Shown here piece by piece: positions 60,980-64,000 of a stretch of DNA of 64,000 nucleotides. The translations under genes and the position numbers were made by a program. The notes beneath the pieces are model-generated. The model did no database searches, was not told where the DNA came from, and worked only from the letters and a program-made list of their open reading frames with translations. Within the stretch, counting starts at the first letter, position 1. The number at the start of each line of letters is the position of its first letter. This stretch comes from Clostridium sp. Its GTDB lineage: Bacteria; Bacillota; Clostridia; Lachnospirales; Lachnospiraceae. The stretch is taken from positions 124,001 to 188,000 of the forward strand of contig JAGZZT010000002.1 of NCBI GenBank assembly GCA_018377235.1, given 5' to 3'.

Positions 60980-61614
60980 CTATCTGAAAAAGAGCGGCAT
61001 CCTCTGTTCCGACATCTTCTGCGCTGAATTTCCGAAAACAGAAGAAGGGCTGCAATGTCTCCCCAGTCAGGGTTCCCGTGGCTGCCTGACGGAGGCGGCG
61101 GACCCCATGGATAGTTAGGCGGCGGACCCCACGGATAATTGGGCGGCGGACCCCACGGCCTTACAGATCCCGGCCCTCGAGATCCCCTTCTGTCATTTAA
61201 GTCCTCCATATGTAAACGCTCTTCCATACCGTCTTTCTTCTCTATCTCCTTTGCCGCCAGCTCCGCTTCCATAGCACGCACCTGCGGCGCCGGATTTCCC
61301 GTAATCACAGTACCGCTGTAAAAATGAACCTCTGCTGTATCAAGTTTCAAACTCTCTGCCCCTGATACACGCTCTGATACGCGGCGGGCGATTTCACGGC
61401 TGAGCTGTTCCATGGCAACACGATCTGGATATTCATCGTAAATAGGACTTCCTTTATAATCCAGACGGTCGCAGGCCGCCTCTACCTCTGACTGGATCCC
61501 CCGCAGCTTTCCAGGACATAGAGTGGAAAAATATTCAAAATCCCTGACTGTCTCTGAAAGTCCTGTATCCGGCGGACCGGCAGACATCGGATCAGAATCT
61601 AAAAAATCCTGCAT
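60970..61614 (-). CDS. Proline-rich repeat protein of unknown function
   Basis: 214 residues from ATG 61614 (AAGGAG, 9 nt). The N-terminal 120 residues look like a conserved helical domain (LCPGKLRGIQSEVEAACDRLDYKGSPIYDEYPDR, MEQLSREIARRV). A Pro/Trp/Gly region then repeats PWGPPPNY twice plus a partial copy, and the end is Arg/Cys-rich (RRRCRNRGCRS). No signal peptide or membrane helix. The composition of the tail recalls spore-coat or surface-associated proteins, but I do not recognise the family. Confidence 0.7.
   Translation of the reverse strand: MQDFLDSDPMSAGPPDTGLSETVRDFEYFSTLCPGKLRGIQSEVEAACDRLDYKGSPIYDEYPDRVAMEQLSREIARRVSERVSGAESLKLDTAEVHFYSGTVITGNPAPQVRAMEAELAAKEIEKKDGMEERLHMEDLNDRRGSRGPGSVRPWGPPPNYPWGPPPNYPWGPPPPSGSHGNPDWGDIAALLLFSEIQRRRCRNRGCRSFSDSRL
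61094..61158 (-). repeat. 24-bp tandem repeat encoding PWGPPPNY
   Basis: Units at 61094-61117, 61118-61141 and a partial 61142-61158, differing at few positions, in frame within the proline-rich gene. Likely to vary in copy number between strains. Confidence 0.85.
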
Positions 61615-61674
61615 ATAACATGGCTCCTTCTTAAAGTTATACCATATCATATGCAGGATCCTCCACACAGTTTC

Positions 61675-62613
61675 CTACCTGCCAGACTCAAACAGGCTGT
61701 CTTCGTAAACGCCCTGTCGGTAAAGCTCACGAATAGCCTGGCTGACCGATTCCTTATCTTCCTTATAGGTAACGCCAAACCATTTATCCCTTGTCTCCAG
61801 AACAGTCACCTTCGCCTGTCCCTGGCGGATCATCTTGTCAATAATTGTGGGAAGCAGATACTCTGCTTTCAAATCCTGTGCCCCTGGCCCTTTTAAAAAC
61901 TCCGGGAAACCGGCTTCCAGAGCTTTTACAAAGGACGGTGTAAGTCCCCACATATTCATGGAAACGTGCTGTTCCCCTGATACGGACACTGGATTTCCTT
62001 CCTTATCGAAAGCCGATAAGCTCCCGCCTTTTTTCTCAATCTGGTATGTCTCCGTCACACTTTCCAGAATCCCATTCTCTCCTACACGGCAGACGCCCCG
62101 GGTAACTCCTCCGTTCTCGCTCAGCGTATTAGCAAGGATAAATCCGGCCATACAGATATCATACGGCTCCCTCGCCTGCTCTGTGTCCATAGTATTAACC
62201 AAATAATCGTGAATTGTCCTGAACGCCTCTTTTCCATAATAGTCGTCTGCATTGATGACCAGAAACGGCTTTCTAATCAAATCTTTAGCGCTCAAAACAG
62301 CCTGTCCGGTTCCCCATGGCTTCTTTCTGCCCTCTGGCACAGAGTATCCCTCCGGCAGATCAGAAAGCTCCTGAAATGCATATGATACCGGAGCAATTTT
62401 TTCAATCCTTTTTCCGATAATCTCCTTAAAATCCTTCTCCAAATCTTTCCTGATAATAAAGATAATGTCATTGAAGCCAGCTTCCAAAGCATCATGAATT
62501 GAATAATCCATAATAATCTCTCCGCCAGGTCCGACCGGTTCCAGCTGCTTAATACCGCCGCCGAAACGGCTTCCGATTCCAGCAGCCATAATTACCAGTG
62601 ATGTCTCTTTCAT
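61675..62613 (-). CDS. Sugar-phosphate nucleotidyltransferase (UTP-glucose-1-P type)
   Basis: 312 residues from ATG 62613 (AGGAGAG, 6 nt); an open frame to 62739 lacks a site and runs into the divergent promoter. It begins with the nucleotide-binding loop LVIMAAGIGSRFGGGIKQLEPVG, slightly longer than the GxGTR of GalU or RmlA; LVINADDYYGKEAF contains the metal-binding Asp. NDIIFIIRKDLEKDF and MNMWGLTPSF support a UTP/NDP-sugar pyrophosphorylase. The exact sugar is not deducible. Likely use is in cell-surface glycan synthesis. Confidence 0.85.
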   Translation of the reverse strand: MKETSLVIMAAGIGSRFGGGIKQLEPVGPGGEIIMDYSIHDALEAGFNDIIFIIRKDLEKDFKEIIGKRIEKIAPVSYAFQELSDLPEGYSVPEGRKKPWGTGQAVLSAKDLIRKPFLVINADDYYGKEAFRTIHDYLVNTMDTEQAREPYDICMAGFILANTLSENGGVTRGVCRVGENGILESVTETYQIEKKGGSLSAFDKEGNPVSVSGEQHVSMNMWGLTPSFVKALEAGFPEFLKGPGAQDLKAEYLLPTIIDKMIRQGQAKVTVLETRDKWFGVTYKEDKESVSQAIRELYRQGVYEDSLFESGR

Positions 62614-62723
62614 AATCCCTCTCCTATATACTTCTTCATTTCTTCTGTCCGTCAACAGTTCTTGATAATATGGACAGTTTAGCACATTGAGCCATTCATT
62701 TCCACCACTATTTCCATCCGGGC

Positions 62724-62752
62724 TTGCACACAGACTCAATCGCTGGTATACT
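62724..62752 (+). promoter_or_regulatory. Promoter of the YgjV-like gene
   Basis: TTGCAC (62724-62729), 17-bp spacer and TATACT (62747-62752), 50 bases before ATG 62802. Confidence 0.6.
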
Positions 62753-62801
62753 GAAACCAGATTTTACCTGCATTTAAACTGCAGAGAAAGGAACAGGCCA
62801 T

Positions 62802-63329
62802 ATGACCGCGAGATATTTTGCGATACAATGTATCGGATTCGTTGGAACTTTTTTATTCTTTTTTTCCTATCAGTGCAAGAGCAACCGGAACCTGTTCCGA
62901 GTTCAGTTTTTATCCTATTTTATTTACACAATCCACCTGATTCTCCTGGGTGCAATGACAGGCGGAATCAGTTATATTATTAATACGTTCCGTTCCCTCT
63001 GCCTGGGCGGAAAATGGAAGTTTGCCAAAAGCCGCGGAATGTGCGCTATTCTCTGCTTTCTCCAAATCTTAGCCTTGATCTTTACCTGGTCAGGCTGGAT
63101 TTCCATTTTGCCGGTGGCCGCAAATATTGCCTCAACTATTGCAGGATATTCCCACAACCCGCAGAAAATCAGGCTGGTTGGCATGTTTATCAATTCTCCC
63201 CTCTGGATTACCTACAATGCCATATCCGGTTCTCTGGCTGGTATTCTGGATGAGGTCATCACAGAGCTTTCCATGATTATCTCTATTTTCCGGTTCGGAT
63301 GGAAATCCCTGGATCGAGTAGAGGAGTAA
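62802..63329 (+). CDS. YgjV-like inner membrane protein
   Basis: 175 residues with about six helices. QCIGFVGTFLFFFSYQCKSNRNLFRVQFLSYFIYTIHLILLG is characteristic of the YgjV family, as are the Asn/Gly-rich GGISYIINTFRSL and INSPLWITYNAISGSLAGILDEVI. AAAGGAAC precedes ATG. Function unknown in all members. It converges with the EAL-PAS gene, the two stops being 11 bases apart inside one hairpin. Confidence 0.88.
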   Translation: MTARYFAIQCIGFVGTFLFFFSYQCKSNRNLFRVQFLSYFIYTIHLILLGAMTGGISYIINTFRSLCLGGKWKFAKSRGMCAILCFLQILALIFTWSGWISILPVAANIASTIAGYSHNPQKIRLVGMFINSPLWITYNAISGSLAGILDEVITELSMIISIFRFGWKSLDRVEE

Positions 63330-63350
63330 GACATCCCGCCTTACTCCTCT
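63320..63350. terminator. Shared bidirectional terminator
   Basis: agaggagtaag (63320-63330) pairs perfectly with cttactcctct (63340-63350), loop acatcccgc. The stem contains the stop codons of both converging genes. T runs are short. Confidence 0.6.
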
Positions 63351-64000
63351 TTCACCGCTGCAATCTCCAGACGCGCCATTTTCCCAAGCCATGGAATCAA
63401 TTTCCCTTTTACAATAAAATGCTGTTTCAGGAATTCATTATTTCTCTCCCACACTTTAAACTTTTCCCTGTAAAGCTTTCTGTTCAGACAGTCTTCACAC
63501 GGCTTATCCCTGCCCAGAAGAACCTTATAGCATTTCTGTCCTTTATAGTCATAGATTCCCGTCATCTTCCGCCCTGCAGCATTCATATAATACAGTTCTC
63601 TTGTATCCATATCGCTCACATAGATGATCTCGTCCATACTTTCCACAATATTGACAATCTCATCTTTACACAGTTCCTGGATCATTGCTCTGCTTTCATT
63701 AGAATTGAGCTGTCTAAACTTGTCCTCTTTCTTTATCCGGAGCTGATACTCCTCAGAATCTTCTTCAAAATAAATCTTTTCAAGCTCTTCTGCTCTATAT
63801 GGCTTTGCAAACAAAAATCCCTGTAAAATGTCTGGTCTCAGTTCCTGGAGCGCAGCCAGCTCTTCTTCTGTCTCTACTCCCTCGCAGCACACCTGAATCT
63901 GAGCGCCATGAGCCAGCTCAATCATATTGCTGAGCAGACGGTAATTGTATGCATTATATTGAATCCTGCTGATAAAGCATCTATCTATTTTTGTCTCATC
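63341..64000 (-). CDS. EAL-domain protein with C-terminal PAS-like domain (5' end outside window)
   Basis: At least 219 residues; the frame continues past the right edge. The visible N-terminal part is the end of an EAL cyclic-di-GMP phosphodiesterase (DETKIDRCFISRI, then IELAHGAQIQVCCEGVETEEEL and LQGFLFAKP), in which KID, the Glu of EGVET and the QGF motif are kept. After a charged helical linker a PAS-like domain follows (IVESMDEIIYVSDMDTRELYYMN, CYKVLLGRDKPCEDC with paired cysteines). It probably degrades c-di-GMP or binds it; domains before EAL such as GGDEF cannot be seen. Confidence 0.85.
   Translation of the reverse strand, partial: DETKIDRCFISRIQYNAYNYRLLSNMIELAHGAQIQVCCEGVETEEELAALQELRPDILQGFLFAKPYRAEELEKIYFEEDSEEYQLRIKKEDKFRQLNSNESRAMIQELCKDEIVNIVESMDEIIYVSDMDTRELYYMNAAGRKMTGIYDYKGQKCYKVLLGRDKPCEDCLNRKLYREKFKVWERNNEFLKQHFIVKGKLIPWLGKMARLEIAAVKEE

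Noticed and set aside
61094..61158. Tandem repeat considered as a CRISPR-like or regulatory repeat
   Set aside because: Units are contiguous, without spacers, and in frame with PWGPPPNY in a coding gene.
1..64000. tRNA, rRNA, CRISPR, transposase, integrase or phage genes
   Set aside because: Looked for in all intergenic gaps and gene products; none could be supported.

Overview
The window comes from a low-to-mid GC, spore-forming Firmicute, most likely a gut Lachnospiraceae/Clostridium-cluster XIVa bacterium. The support is a SipL-type spore-assembly protein (SPOCS plus LysM), GGAGG-type ribosome sites on almost every gene, frequent GTG and TTG starts, several VanS/PhoR-like two-component systems, a YhaM-type exoribonuclease, MutS2 and a SAM-I riboswitch in front of metK. 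The species cannot be named from this sequence. Most genes lie on the minus strand. I see no tRNA, rRNA, CRISPR array, transposase or prophage.

Layout. 1-8.6 kb: end of a plus-strand gene, an ECF sigma/anti-sigma-like/secreted-protein cassette, a radical SAM protein, a membrane-anchored metallophosphoesterase, a MoxR ATPase/VWA pair and a LysR regulator. 8.7-16.9 kb: LRR_5 protein, DUF554 protein, Nudix hydrolase, a second (lipoprotein) metallophosphoesterase, a CDF metal exporter, a GIY-YIG/YaaA fusion, a 72-aa protein and an OLD-like ATPase with a Toprim-like end; the last four overlap or abut and look like one operon. 17-25 kb: sipL, a membrane protein, a TtcA-like tRNA thiolation enzyme, cysE, an HD hydrolase, mscS and a glgB with a long basic tail. 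25-31 kb: signal peptidase I, aspartokinase, a membrane protein, rpiB, a yhaM-like RNase, and an HtrA-like protein that has lost all three catalytic residues. 31-33.6 kb: an accessory stretch of short orphan genes with a candidate antisense-type small RNA. 33.6-38.5 kb: mutS2 behind a structured leader, then a two-component system. 38.7-46.4 kb: amino-acid permease, M20 amidohydrolase, a SARP/BTAD-type ATPase regulator and a second two-component system with a small membrane protein. 46.6-54.9 kb: a small membrane protein, a DEAD-box helicase with a leader terminator, BrnQ, a polytopic glycosyltransferase, a third two-component system and a short AraC regulator. 55-64 kb: metK under a SAM-I riboswitch, murA, a large secreted propeller-like protein, a proline-rich protein, a UTP-sugar nucleotidyltransferase, a YgjV-like protein and the 3' end of an EAL-PAS protein.

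The most interesting signals are non-coding or degenerate: three intergenic hairpins with unrelated stems but the same 20-nt loop; a mutS2 leader with a duplicated arm that permits mutually exclusive pairings; a promoter/terminator-bounded RNA of about 100 nt that resembles the antitoxin of a type I toxin-antitoxin locus; a terminator-like hairpin in the DEAD-box helicase leader; the protease-dead HtrA; and the GIY-YIG/YaaA fusion next to an OLD-like ATPase with a four-cysteine insertion. All promoter calls are by eye from -35/-10 matches and spacing.
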